Shown piece by piece: positions 39,959 through 49,249 of a DNA stretch of 64,000 bases. Position 1 is the stretch's first letter; every line of letters begins with the position of its first letter. This stretch comes from Liminaster sp017519885 (GTDB lineage Bacteria > Bacteroidota > Bacteroidia > Bacteroidales > UBA3663), in contig JAFWRO010000062.1 in assembly GCA_017519885.1 (NCBI GenBank), forward strand, positions 11,403 through 75,402, given 5' to 3'. A program made the translations under genes and the position numbers. The notes beneath the pieces were generated by a model, which saw nothing but the letters and a program-made list of their open reading frames with translations, ran no database searches and had not been told where the DNA came from.

Positions 39959-40915
39959 CTACTCAAAGACACCAATCTCCTTCATCCATTCTTCAGCGAT
40001 TTCCGTCCAAAGAGCTGTGCTTCCTGGCTGATGACGCATTGCAATGGAATGTTTGCCGAATGGGAAGATATGCATAGAGCATTTCTCCACACCTGCCCTT
40101 TTGAGTGCTTGGAACATCTTTACGCTGTTCAAAACTGGCACTGCAGGGTCGTCGGAAGCATGAATCATCAGTGTCGGTGGATTGGCCGAAGACACGCTCT
40201 TGTCGATAGCGAACAGTTTGGACCATATAGGATCATCCTTCGTAGCTCCGCACAAATCTAGTCGTTCGCCAGCAGTTTCGCTCTCCAACTCGTTGATGAT
40301 AGGGCTTACGAGAATGGCGAAGTTTGGGAGGAATGGAACCTTGTCGTATTCATCCCCGATTGCCGACCAGTCTTCGGTAATAGTGCTGACGCAAGCCGAG
40401 AAATGTCCACCAGCACTGGTTCCCATCACACCGATACAATTCGGGTCAATTCCATATTCTTCGGCATGGGCACGCACATAGCGGATGGCTCGTTGTGCAT
40501 CCTGCAATGGAGCCTTCCATGGGTCGATGAGCTCGGATTGATTGGGAAGACGATGAAGCAGCACGAAAGCTGTGATTCCAATGCTGTTGAGCCATTTGGC
40601 CAGCGTTACTCCACTTACCTCATAGGCCTGCTTGATGTAGCCTCCTCCAGGAATTAGGATGACTGCCGTCTTTGAACGTTCTTCGACCACAGGTTGGTAA
40701 GCATAGATGCGGGGAACTCCACAGCGCCAGATGCGTTGACGCGATATGGAATCGGTAGGAAGTGCATCGCCCTGCAAACGGGAATTGGGTTGTTGTCCCG
40801 TCTGCCAAAGATCAATTCTCGTCGGTTCGGCATTGTCCATAAAGGTGAGGTTCCCCTGCGCCTTCATTATAAAACATGTCAGCAGAGCAAAGATAGTGAT
40901 GAGTAATCGTTTCAT
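39959..40915 (-). CDS. Secreted alpha/beta-hydrolase (acetyl-esterase type)
   Basis: 318 residues with a signal peptide (1-19). The alpha/beta-hydrolase features are the oxyanion segment ILIPGGGY (near 88-95), the nucleophile elbow GVMGTSAGGH (Ser near 168), the acid in IHASDDPAVPV and the histidine in FPFGKHSIAM. This set is typical of the BD-FAE/acetylxylan-esterase-like families that remove acetyl groups from plant glycans. It overlaps the LOG-family gene by 4 bases, so the two are cotranslated. Confidence 0.85.
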   Translation of the reverse strand: MKRLLITIFALLTCFIMKAQGNLTFMDNAEPTRIDLWQTGQQPNSRLQGDALPTDSISRQRIWRCGVPRIYAYQPVVEERSKTAVILIPGGGYIKQAYEVSGVTLAKWLNSIGITAFVLLHRLPNQSELIDPWKAPLQDAQRAIRYVRAHAEEYGIDPNCIGVMGTSAGGHFSACVSTITEDWSAIGDEYDKVPFLPNFAILVSPIINELESETAGERLDLCGATKDDPIWSKLFAIDKSVSSANPPTLMIHASDDPAVPVLNSVKMFQALKRAGVEKCSMHIFPFGKHSIAMRHQPGSTALWTEIAEEWMKEIGVFE

Positions 40916-41883
40916 TGTTTAGGAGGTCTTGAAAATCTGAAATCCAATATTGACTGAACAATCTCGTCGACGGTGTCGCAAAGGTCAAGGACAAGATTCT
41001 TGTATTGCCCTGTATCCATCATATATTGTATGAAGGGCCAGACAGGTACAGTCTCGGTCCAGTATTTTCTGCCGACAAAGACCATAGGACTTGAATATCC
41101 CAACGAAACGTAATGATCCTGTACGGCTTCCTGGAAGACCTCCTGCAACGTGCCGGCACTACCTGGCATGTAGATGAGTCCTCCATAGGCTTCGGTGAGG
41201 ATGGTATCTTCACGGATGCTGTTGTTGAAGAACTTGGCAATATGCGTGGCAAAGATTGTCGGAGGTTCGTGTCCGTAGTACCATGTGGGAATGGAAAGAC
41301 TCTTGTAATTGCTTTGTGGATACTTGCTGATTACATCGAAAGCCGTTGATAACCATCCTGGACTTTTGTAATCAGGAGCAGGAGCCAATATCTTCAATGC
41401 GTCTTCGACTTCCTCGTCGGTTCTGCCGGCCATCCATGATCCAAGGTGTGTTGCTTCCATTGCACCTGGGCCTCCGCCGCTGATCATCAGGAATCCATTT
41501 TCAGTCAGTTTCTTACTGATCATTACGGTCTGATGATATGCTGCATCGGTGCGAAGCATCGCATGACCACCCATTACTCCAACTACTTGCACTTGATCGT
41601 AATCATGGAGGAATGCTTGCATTGCATTCAGGATACAGGTGTCGTGGATGCCGCGTGCTACGTTCTCTCGACGGCTGGTGGACTGCTTGCCCGTCTTCGT
41701 CACGTGCATAAAGACACGAGTATCTAGGCAGCGTTGGAAACTCATCGGGTCGTAGGGATCAAAGTCATCGAACAGATCGTAACAAGTATAAAGTTTGTTG
41801 CGAATCACGTCGTAAGGTACATCATGAAGGTACTGATGCAGTGTCTTGAGGTCGTCGAGACCAAGTAGATAATCGTTAAGCAT
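40912..41883 (-). CDS. LOG-family (TIGR00730-like) nucleotide-binding protein
   Basis: 323 residues with a Rossmann-like fold. It carries MISGGGPGAMEATHLG (near 133-148) and IYMPGSAGTLQEVFQEA (near 240), the equivalents of the GGGxxGxM and PGGxGTxxE motifs of the LOG/lysine-decarboxylase-like family; the second is PGSAGTLQE rather than PGGxGT. Small LOG proteins release cytokinin-type bases or cleave nucleoside 5'-monophosphates; this longer form is uncharacterised. There is no signal peptide. It forms an operon with the secreted esterase downstream, an unexpected pairing. Confidence 0.75.
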   Translation of the reverse strand: MLNDYLLGLDDLKTLHQYLHDVPYDVIRNKLYTCYDLFDDFDPYDPMSFQRCLDTRVFMHVTKTGKQSTSRRENVARGIHDTCILNAMQAFLHDYDQVQVVGVMGGHAMLRTDAAYHQTVMISKKLTENGFLMISGGGPGAMEATHLGSWMAGRTDEEVEDALKILAPAPDYKSPGWLSTAFDVISKYPQSNYKSLSIPTWYYGHEPPTIFATHIAKFFNNSIREDTILTEAYGGLIYMPGSAGTLQEVFQEAVQDHYVSLGYSSPMVFVGRKYWTETVPVWPFIQYMMDTGQYKNLVLDLCDTVDEIVQSILDFRFSRPPKQ

Positions 41884-41913
41884 GGGTTGGATTTATTAAA
41901 AGGTAATTGAAAG

Positions 41914-43170
41914 TTAGAAGAACGGCGTCAGGAAGCGATCGACCCACCAGCCTTTGTGTCGAAACTGTCGAGGGAATTCCTGCTTGTAGTATTCGAGGCT
42001 GAAGGTGTCGCATTGCAGCTTGTCCTCTTCGAAGATGCGATTGAGTTCGGCAGTCGTCTTTTTGTCGAACACAAAACAGGCAGCCTCGTAGTCCCATTTA
42101 AGGGAACGCGAATTCAGGTTGACACTTCCTACCATCGAAACGGTCCCGTCAATCATCATGATTTTGCTGTGATGGAAACTGCCTTTATAGAGGAAGACAT
42201 GTGCACCATGTCGGATTAGCCTTTTGGCAAAATGGAAATTGCCATAGGACAGCATATCCATGTCGCCCTTCTTCGAAAAGAGCACTTCGACGTGTACGCC
42301 ACGATCGATGGCACGAATCATTGCCTGACGAACTGTATGTGTGGGCAAGAGATAAGGCGAGACGAGACGGATAGTGTCTTGTGCTGCGTCAAAAGCCGCT
42401 ATAATGGCATTGCGTGCCTCGGCCTTCTTCTTTTTGTTGGCCCTACCCCTTTCGAAATAGACCACCTTGGGAGTCTGCTCATTAATGTTCCGATAATCTT
42501 CGTCGAAGAGGTATCGGGCGAAAGTGTACTTGCCTTTGCCTCCCGTTCCACGATATTGGTATTGCTGGTGGAAATACTTAGCCATACCTTCGACAGCAGC
42601 ACCCGTGATTCGGATATGGGTATCGCGCCAACCACCGTAGGAAGGATTGCCATTGACATAATAGTCGGCAATGTTGAAGCCGCCTATGTAGCCGATACTG
42701 TCGTCGATATTCACAATCTTTCGGTGATCTCGGCAGATGTGGTTGTACCACGGGAAACGGAATCGGTCAAATGTCACGAAGTCGATACCGAGATTGCGAA
42801 TGCTATCCATACCCTCTTTGGTGCGCATTCCATAACCACGTTCCCAATCCTTATAGTCGTCGGTCATCATACGAACCTCGCAACCGCGTTTGGCTGCCTG
42901 TTCGAGATGTTGCATACACAATTTGCCAATACTGTCGTTGGCAATGATCAGGTATTCGATCCACACCTTGCGTTTGGCATTGTCGATGTCTTGGAAAAGG
43001 TCCACGAGTTTGTCATGCGCATTGGTATAGATGCGAATGTCGCGTGCTGGATAGGATATCAGTCCCTCGTTTCGCAGATAGCGCATCAACGTCGTATCGG
43101 CTGTGTCTTGGGCAGACATAGCGTGACATAGAAGGATGCAGGTTAATATTGTTAATAGTTTGCGAACCAC
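41914..43170 (-). CDS. Phospholipase D / cardiolipin synthase-like protein, exported
   Basis: 418 residues with an N-terminal signal peptide (MVRKLLTILTCILLCHAMSAQ) rather than the two membrane anchors of classical Cls. Two HKD motifs are present: HICRDHRKIVNIDDSIGYIG (first) and HHSKIMMIDGTVSMVGSVNL (second), each with the expected HxK-x4-D spacing and downstream Gly/Asn. The enzyme is a phosphatidyltransferase/phospholipase D fold acting on periplasmic or outer-leaflet phospholipid. It lies 29 bases after murF-alr, so it is probably the last gene of that transcript. True cardiolipin synthesis versus phospholipase activity cannot be told from sequence. Confidence 0.82.
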   Translation of the reverse strand: MVRKLLTILTCILLCHAMSAQDTADTTLMRYLRNEGLISYPARDIRIYTNAHDKLVDLFQDIDNAKRKVWIEYLIIANDSIGKLCMQHLEQAAKRGCEVRMMTDDYKDWERGYGMRTKEGMDSIRNLGIDFVTFDRFRFPWYNHICRDHRKIVNIDDSIGYIGGFNIADYYVNGNPSYGGWRDTHIRITGAAVEGMAKYFHQQYQYRGTGGKGKYTFARYLFDEDYRNINEQTPKVVYFERGRANKKKKAEARNAIIAAFDAAQDTIRLVSPYLLPTHTVRQAMIRAIDRGVHVEVLFSKKGDMDMLSYGNFHFAKRLIRHGAHVFLYKGSFHHSKIMMIDGTVSMVGSVNLNSRSLKWDYEAACFVFDKKTTAELNRIFEEDKLQCDTFSLEYYKQEFPRQFRHKGWWVDRFLTPFF

Positions 43171-43199
43171 GAGGTTTCTGAATTTTCTAAACGAGTTAA

Positions 43200-45740
43200 T
43201 TATTCCTTGTAGTAAACACGTTTCACACGCGACGAAACGGTAGAAAGCACCTCATAGGTGATTGTACCCAACTTGTCGCTGATTCGTTGCAAGGGCAGGT
43301 TCTTGCCGAAGACTTCAACCTGTGAGCCCTCTTGTGCCTGAGGGCAATCGGTCACATCGAGGAAGGTGACATCCATGCAGACATTACCAATTGTTGGACA
43401 GAGTTTGCCTTCATTGTTACCAGATAGACCATAGACAAGCATCTCGCTATTGCCATTGCCAAGTCGGCGATCATAGCCGTCGGCATAACCAATGGGAACC
43501 ATAGCAATACGCGAATCACGTTTCAGTTTGCCATTGCGCATATAGCCGATGGTCTCGGTGGCTGGGATGTCCTTGATTTGCAGAATTGTAGTTCGAAGTG
43601 TAGCCACGGGCTGCAGATCCATGTTGACTGGAGCAGCCTCAAAACCATAGAGTCCGATGCCCAAACGGCACATCTCCATCTGATATTGTGGATAAACCTC
43701 AATGCCTGCCGAATTGCAGATATGACGCAGTATCTTATTGGGGAACGCAGCTCTCAACATGTCAGCACATTGGTCGAAACGACGTTTCTGTTCGTGTACG
43801 AAATCTTCCTGCGCAGGATCGTCGGCAGTGGCGAAATGGCTGAACACGGAACGTATCGTAATGGCATTCTGATGACGGAAACGGTTGATCAGTTCCTCCA
43901 TCTCCGGATATTGGAAACCAAGGCGATGCATACCGGAGTCAATCTTGATATGCACGGGATAGTTGGTAACGCTCATGCGTTGTGCTTCCTTGACAAAAGC
44001 ATCTAGAAGTCGGAAACTATAGATCTCGGGTTCCAGGTGATTCTCGATGATCGTACGGAACGCCGACATTTCGGGATTCATCACCATAATGCGAGTGCTG
44101 ATGCCCTGTCGACGAAGTTCGGCACCCTCGTCAGCAACAGCAACAGCCAGGTAATTGACGTTCTGGTCCTGCAATGTCTTTGCCAATTCGTAACTACCTG
44201 TACCATAGCCGAAAGCCTTGACCATACAAGTCAACTTTGTCTCGGGCTTGAGATGACTGCGATAACTGTTCAGGTTGTGAACGATGGCATCGAGGTCAAC
44301 CTCAAGTATCGTTTCATGACGACGAAGCTGCAATTCGTCGCTGATGCGTTCAAACTGATAGGCACGCGCACCCTTGAGAAGAATCAGTTCGTTCTGGAAC
44401 TGCTGTATGGTTGCACTTTCGAGCAGGTCTTCTGTCGTTTCGAAGAATGATGTGGAAATGTGTTGGCCAATAGTATTCAACTCGTGGAGCATAATCTGCT
44501 TCGAATGCATCGAACTGGCGCCGACGAGAATGAGTTTGCGTATGTCATAGATTTGACAAAGTTGAGCCACCCTTCGACAAAGGTGAGATTCGTCCAAAGG
44601 TACTTGTGGCACATCGCTCAGCACAAGGGTATTGGTCAAAGAAGGCACACTGCGGCGTTTCTGGAATTCGAGCGCAGCCTGCAGAGACGTCAGATCGTTG
44701 CTATAAACATCGTTGATGATCATGCAACCCTTCTTTCCTTCCATCACCTCAAGACGCATGGCAAGTGGTGCCAGTAGGCTCATTCGTTCGGCAATTTGTG
44801 TCGGAGGGAAGGCCAGATAGACCATCAGACAGAGACATTGCATCGCATTCTCGAACGATGCGTCGTCGGTCATTGGGATGGTGAAGCTGCCTTCGATTCC
44901 CAGTACAAGGTAATTTACCTTGGTTGAGGTTTCTGTGCGCTCTATATTCAGAACTGTAATCTGCGCATCCTTATGCCGGCGTGTCCACGACATACTTCGA
45001 GCACCGACTCCTGCTATCTCAAGAGCATCGCTGATGCCTGGGATATCAGCATTATAGATGATGACGTCACAGTTGCGGAAAAGGTAAAGTTTCTCGACGA
45101 GTTTCTGTTGCTGTGATTCGAAGCCAGCATCGTGGGCGGTGCCGATATTGGTTAGGATGCCAATAGTTGGTTTGATGATGGATTCAAGCTTATCCATCTC
45201 TCCCGGTTGACTGATTCCCGCTTCGAAAATGGCAAGATTGCAATCCTTGTCGAGTTGCCAAACACTCAAAGGAACACCGATTTGCGAATTATAACTACGC
45301 GGTGAACGAACAATATTGCGGTAAGGACTCAGCAACTGATAAAGCCATTCCTTGACGATGGTCTTTCCGTTAGAGCCGGTGATGCCAATGACTGGTATGT
45401 CGGTAAACTGACGTCGATGGGCTGCTGCAAGTTTCTGCAGCGCGACAAGCGTGTCGGGCACCACAAGGAACCATCCTTCGGGACAGGTGTTTCGGAATTC
45501 CTCATTACTTTCGGAGACGACAAAGGCCCTTACACCCTGATTGTAGAGTTGAGGAATATAACGATGTCCATCACCCTTCGAGGTCTTGATGGCGAAGAAG
45601 AGTGTATGATCGGCAAACGACAGGCTGCGGCTGTCGGTCAACAACAAGGAGACTTTTGGCTGGGTATTGGCTGTCGCGAGACGATTGCCTCGAAGCGTGC
45701 AACCCAGGATTTGTGAAATTTGACTTAGATTATAGTACAT
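43200..45740 (-). CDS. murF/alr: Bifunctional MurF ligase / alanine racemase
   Basis: 846 residues. Residues 1-465 are MurF (UDP-MurNAc-tripeptide:D-Ala-D-Ala ligase), with the ATP loop GITGSNGKT (119-127) and the central segment LRLEVMEGKKGCMIINDVYSN. Residues from about 475 are a fold-III alanine racemase with the PLP lysine Lys508 in CMVKAFGYGTGS, the site CRLGIGLYG and GYADGYDRR. The fusion links production of D-alanine to its use in peptidoglycan synthesis and is characteristic of Bacteroidetes. An array of short repeats (45745-45782) lies upstream, between it and the phosphatase gene. Confidence 0.95.
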   Translation of the reverse strand: MYYNLSQISQILGCTLRGNRLATANTQPKVSLLLTDSRSLSFADHTLFFAIKTSKGDGHRYIPQLYNQGVRAFVVSESNEEFRNTCPEGWFLVVPDTLVALQKLAAAHRRQFTDIPVIGITGSNGKTIVKEWLYQLLSPYRNIVRSPRSYNSQIGVPLSVWQLDKDCNLAIFEAGISQPGEMDKLESIIKPTIGILTNIGTAHDAGFESQQQKLVEKLYLFRNCDVIIYNADIPGISDALEIAGVGARSMSWTRRHKDAQITVLNIERTETSTKVNYLVLGIEGSFTIPMTDDASFENAMQCLCLMVYLAFPPTQIAERMSLLAPLAMRLEVMEGKKGCMIINDVYSNDLTSLQAALEFQKRRSVPSLTNTLVLSDVPQVPLDESHLCRRVAQLCQIYDIRKLILVGASSMHSKQIMLHELNTIGQHISTSFFETTEDLLESATIQQFQNELILLKGARAYQFERISDELQLRRHETILEVDLDAIVHNLNSYRSHLKPETKLTCMVKAFGYGTGSYELAKTLQDQNVNYLAVAVADEGAELRRQGISTRIMVMNPEMSAFRTIIENHLEPEIYSFRLLDAFVKEAQRMSVTNYPVHIKIDSGMHRLGFQYPEMEELINRFRHQNAITIRSVFSHFATADDPAQEDFVHEQKRRFDQCADMLRAAFPNKILRHICNSAGIEVYPQYQMEMCRLGIGLYGFEAAPVNMDLQPVATLRTTILQIKDIPATETIGYMRNGKLKRDSRIAMVPIGYADGYDRRLGNGNSEMLVYGLSGNNEGKLCPTIGNVCMDVTFLDVTDCPQAQEGSQVEVFGKNLPLQRISDKLGTITYEVLSTVSSRVKRVYYKE

Positions 45741-45744
45741 AAGA

Positions 45745-45782
45745 TTTCGTTATTTCGGAATTACGTCATAACAATAACGAAA
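45745..45782 (-). repeat. AATAACGAAA palindrome, member of the short-repeat array family
   Basis: TTTCGTTATT (45745-45754) and AATAACGAAA (45773-45782) are a perfect 10-base inverted repeat separated by 18 bases. Words resemble those at 32711-32770 and 57811-57875, and the position between minus-strand genes is the same. Confidence 0.55.
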
Positions 45783-45801
45783 TTTCGAACTCTTCAGAAC
45801 T

Positions 45802-47985
45802 CTACTTGATGATTATCCTTCCCTGAGGATGGGCATATTCTGAGCCGATTCGTCCTTTGAGCGGATTGATCAGGTAGTTATATAGTGCCTCTACATCGAG
45901 GCCGATGTTTTGCTTGATAAGTTCGCAGTTGAGCATCAGGCCATTGTACTGCGAAAGGTTATAGTTCAATGTGGCAAGGGTATATTCCTTGTCCATATCG
46001 ATGGGTTCGTACTCACCTTTGTCGTTTAGTACCTGCACATCTGTGACACGAGGCAATGCATTCATGTCGATGGTGTAGCGGAACCCGGAAGGTTGTACGA
46101 AGAATCCCGATTCATCGGGCAATGCCTCTGCTCCTACTTCAAGCACGTCGCAAAGAAGATGGCCCGAAATACGAATCACGCACATCTCGTTGCTGAAAGG
46201 TTGTGTCTCAAGCAGATTACCATAGGTGATATCTCCCTTGGGAAGGTTCTGACGAATGCCTCCGGCATTGGAGAAAGCAAGTTGTGCATCACCATACCAT
46301 CGGAATGCATCGGCTACGAAGTTGCCCAAATTGGTCTCTCCGCTTCGAACCAGTCGCTTTCCATTGGCATCGTTGATGGTCATAAGTTGGTCGGCATGGC
46401 CACAAACCTTGTTGGTCAGCGCTGCGTTGATCTCGTTGATGCTATCGACTACGGCTTTCACAGCAGCACTGCAGTATTCCATTTTGTCGGTGGGAAGCAA
46501 TTCTGTCGAGAGTTTGCCATTGCTTCCGATGTATAGTTTTCCGATGTTGGCAAACTTGGTACCGGTCTGTGAGCAAAGAACCTTCTTGCCTTTCTTATTG
46601 ACAATCTTTTCACAGGGAATCGTAGCATGGGAATGTCCATCGAGCACGGCATCAATGCCTGTGGTAGCAGCAATCATCTTGCCCGAAACGACATCGAACG
46701 TCGATTCGCCGAGATGGGAAAGCACAACCACATAGTCAGCACCTTGGGCACGAGCACTATCGGTAGCCTGCTGCACCAGGTTATAGACATCATTATGATG
46801 CAAATCATAAAGTTGAGTGCCGTCCTCATCGTAGAATGCAGCACCTTCGGACATCAATGTACTTGGAGTAACCACTCCGACAAAAGCAACCTTGCGTGCT
46901 CCAAACTTCTTGATAACGAAAGGCGCATAGAATTGTTTGCCCGTCTTGATATCGCTGAAGTTCACACAGGTCACAGGAGCATTCAGTTGGTCGGTGAGAT
47001 GGAATAGTTGCGGTACCTTGTAGTCGAACTCATGATTGCCAATGGTCATGGCATCGTAGCCCACTGAGTTGATGATGTCGATGATGTACTGTCCCTTTGA
47101 AAGAGTGCCTGCGGGACCTCCCTGCACAAAGTCGCCTGAACTTACCACTGCCACATAAGCCGTGTCGGAGGCTGCAATGGCGTCACGAAGTCCGGCAATC
47201 TTGGCATATCCTTCGATGCCGCAATGCACGTCGTTCTCGTAAAGGACTACGATGGGGCGGTTCATCATCTTTTGCTTCAAGGCCTGGTATTCCTTTTTCG
47301 CTTCCTGCAATTCCTCGATGAATCCGGGAACGGCAAGAAGTCGGGCAAAGGTTGCAGAAGCTGCCAGACGTCCGGCATCGGTATCGCTCTGATAATGATA
47401 GCCCAGGATGATACGACTTACGCCATAGTCGTAGCCTATCTTGAGAATCTCGTTCTGATTCTCGGGATCAAGATAGGTAAAGACCATGGCGTAGAGCCAA
47501 CCCTGTGCGGTGTGGGCAGAGGGGTAGGAATTCGGACGATCATTCTCCCATTCTGGACAGGGAGTATGCTCGCTGAATTGCTGGTAGGGGCGTTTGCGTG
47601 CAAATGAAACCTTGGCCATTTCGCAGGCTGCGGTTGCATCGTAACGCAAAGTTCTCATCAACTGAAATGTCTTGGGTGCATTCTGGGCTGTGATGGTAAA
47701 GCCCAATGCGGGAGCAAAACGCTGCATCAACAATTCTTCATCACGACTGCCATCGGTAAGTGCCAGGTCGAGACGTGGCTTGTTGTCACGCTCGCGGAAT
47801 CCCCAACGATACTGTGCGAAGTCATTCAGGAAACGACTGTCGTCCAATGTGGGTGGTGCTGGCAAGTAGATGGCACCATTCGGGCAATCATTTACTTCAA
47901 TATGTGCACGTGGATCATTGTTTTGTGCACATACTGTGACAGCTGCTACAAACAGCGTGATTACGATTGTCAATGCATTTTTCAT
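45802..47985 (-). CDS. Fusion of class A acid phosphatase (PAP2 fold) and 5'-nucleotidase
   Basis: 727 residues with a signal peptide (1-20). Residues about 30-235 carry the complete non-specific acid phosphatase signature: K-x6-RP (Lys125 to RP 132-133), PSAHT (155-159; usually PSGHT) and SR-x5-H-x3-D (190-201). Residues about 243-727 form a UshA-type 5'-nucleotidase: metal motifs NDVH (251-254), SSGDFVQGG, GNHE (316-319), SHLGE and DGHSHAT, then the C-terminal domain SNAGGIRQNLPKGDITYGNL with FSNEMCVIRISG. One exported chain could therefore release phosphate from nucleotides and other esters with two unrelated sites. I have not seen a frameshift or stop at the junction (about 225-243). Confidence 0.88.
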   Translation of the reverse strand: MKNALTIVITLFVAAVTVCAQNNDPRAHIEVNDCPNGAIYLPAPPTLDDSRFLNDFAQYRWGFRERDNKPRLDLALTDGSRDEELLMQRFAPALGFTITAQNAPKTFQLMRTLRYDATAACEMAKVSFARKRPYQQFSEHTPCPEWENDRPNSYPSAHTAQGWLYAMVFTYLDPENQNEILKIGYDYGVSRIILGYHYQSDTDAGRLAASATFARLLAVPGFIEELQEAKKEYQALKQKMMNRPIVVLYENDVHCGIEGYAKIAGLRDAIAASDTAYVAVVSSGDFVQGGPAGTLSKGQYIIDIINSVGYDAMTIGNHEFDYKVPQLFHLTDQLNAPVTCVNFSDIKTGKQFYAPFVIKKFGARKVAFVGVVTPSTLMSEGAAFYDEDGTQLYDLHHNDVYNLVQQATDSARAQGADYVVVLSHLGESTFDVVSGKMIAATTGIDAVLDGHSHATIPCEKIVNKKGKKVLCSQTGTKFANIGKLYIGSNGKLSTELLPTDKMEYCSAAVKAVVDSINEINAALTNKVCGHADQLMTINDANGKRLVRSGETNLGNFVADAFRWYGDAQLAFSNAGGIRQNLPKGDITYGNLLETQPFSNEMCVIRISGHLLCDVLEVGAEALPDESGFFVQPSGFRYTIDMNALPRVTDVQVLNDKGEYEPIDMDKEYTLATLNYNLSQYNGLMLNCELIKQNIGLDVEALYNYLINPLKGRIGSEYAHPQGRIIIK

Positions 47986-48010
47986 ATTGATAAGTATTAA
48001 GGGTTATGTA

Positions 48011-49249
48011 TTACGAAACCTGCATGCGCTCCAGACTTGATTTCGAAAGTTGCTCCTTGGCGTAATCAAGGGTTATCTTCAAAACCTTCTTGTTGCTCGA
48101 AGGCATGGAGAACATGGCATCCATCATAATGCTTTCGGTGATGCTGCGAAGGCCGCGTGCACCCAGTTTGAACTCGATGGCCTTATCGACGATATAGTCA
48201 TAGACAGCTTCATCGTAGGTCAATTTGATACCATCCATGGCAAAGAGCTTCACATACTGCTTGGTGATGGCATTCCTCGGTTCGGTGAGAATCCTACGCA
48301 ATGCATCCTTGTCGAGAGGTTCGAGGTAAGTGAGGATGGGCAGACGTCCAATGATTTCGGGAATCAGTCCAAACTTCTTCAAATCGGCAGGAGTGATGTA
48401 TTGCAAAAGGTTGTCGCGATCCACATCCTTGCGCTTCTCGTCGGTCTTGAAACCTACGCTGTGGGTATTCAGACGGGCAGCAATCTTTGATTCAATGCCA
48501 TCGAAAGCGCCACCGCAGATGAAGAGGATGTTTGTGGTATCCACTTCGATGAACTTCTGTTCGGGATGTTTGCGTCCTCCTGCAGGTGGAACATTGACCT
48601 TCGAACCTTCGAGGAGTTTCAAAAGTCCTTGCTGCACACCTTCGCCCGAAACGTCGCGGGTGATTGAAGGATTGTCTCCCTTACGGGCAATCTTGTCAAT
48701 CTCGTCGATGAAGACAATGCCACGTTCAGCCTTCTTTGTGTCATAGTCGCAGTCCATCAAGAGACGTGTGAGGATGCTTTCGATATCTTCGCCCACATAT
48801 CCTGCTTCGGTAAGCACCGTGGCATCGACAATGGCAAAAGGCACCTTCAGCATCTTCGCAATGGTCTTGGCAAGAAGTGTCTTGCCAGTACCTGTGCGAC
48901 CTACCATGATGATATTCGACTTCTCGATCTCCACGCCATCGTGGTCCTTGGGTTGGAGCAACCGCTTATAGTGGTTATAGACAGCCACACAGAGCGCCTT
49001 CTTCGCCTCTTCCTGGCCAATGACGTAGCCATCAAGGAATTCCTTGATTTCGCTTGGACGAGGCAAGGATTCGAAATCAAGGTTGTCAATATCATCCTTG
49101 CGATTTCTGGCCATAGCTTCATCCAGTATCATCTTTGCCTGTTCGGCACATTGGTCACAGATGAAGCCATTGATACCCGAGATGAGGAGATTCACTTCCG
49201 AACGGCCACGTCCACAGAAGTTACAATGGTCTTCTTTCGTCCTTGCCAT
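48011..49249 (-). CDS. clpX: ATP-dependent protease ATPase subunit ClpX
   Basis: 412 residues. The N-terminal zinc-binding domain has Cys9, Cys12, Cys31 and Cys34. The AAA+ domain has Walker A GRTGTGKT (117-124), Walker B IVFIDEIDKIAR, sensor motifs and the ClpP-docking loop HSVGFKTD (the VGF equivalent of IGF). It unfolds substrates and feeds them to ClpP. The proline usually found after the first glycine of Walker A is arginine here. Its start codon overlaps the last base of clpP, so the two are cotranslated. Confidence 0.96.
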   Translation of the reverse strand: MARTKEDHCNFCGRGRSEVNLLISGINGFICDQCAEQAKMILDEAMARNRKDDIDNLDFESLPRPSEIKEFLDGYVIGQEEAKKALCVAVYNHYKRLLQPKDHDGVEIEKSNIIMVGRTGTGKTLLAKTIAKMLKVPFAIVDATVLTEAGYVGEDIESILTRLLMDCDYDTKKAERGIVFIDEIDKIARKGDNPSITRDVSGEGVQQGLLKLLEGSKVNVPPAGGRKHPEQKFIEVDTTNILFICGGAFDGIESKIAARLNTHSVGFKTDEKRKDVDRDNLLQYITPADLKKFGLIPEIIGRLPILTYLEPLDKDALRRILTEPRNAITKQYVKLFAMDGIKLTYDEAVYDYIVDKAIEFKLGARGLRSITESIMMDAMFSMPSSNKKVLKITLDYAKEQLSKSSLERMQVS

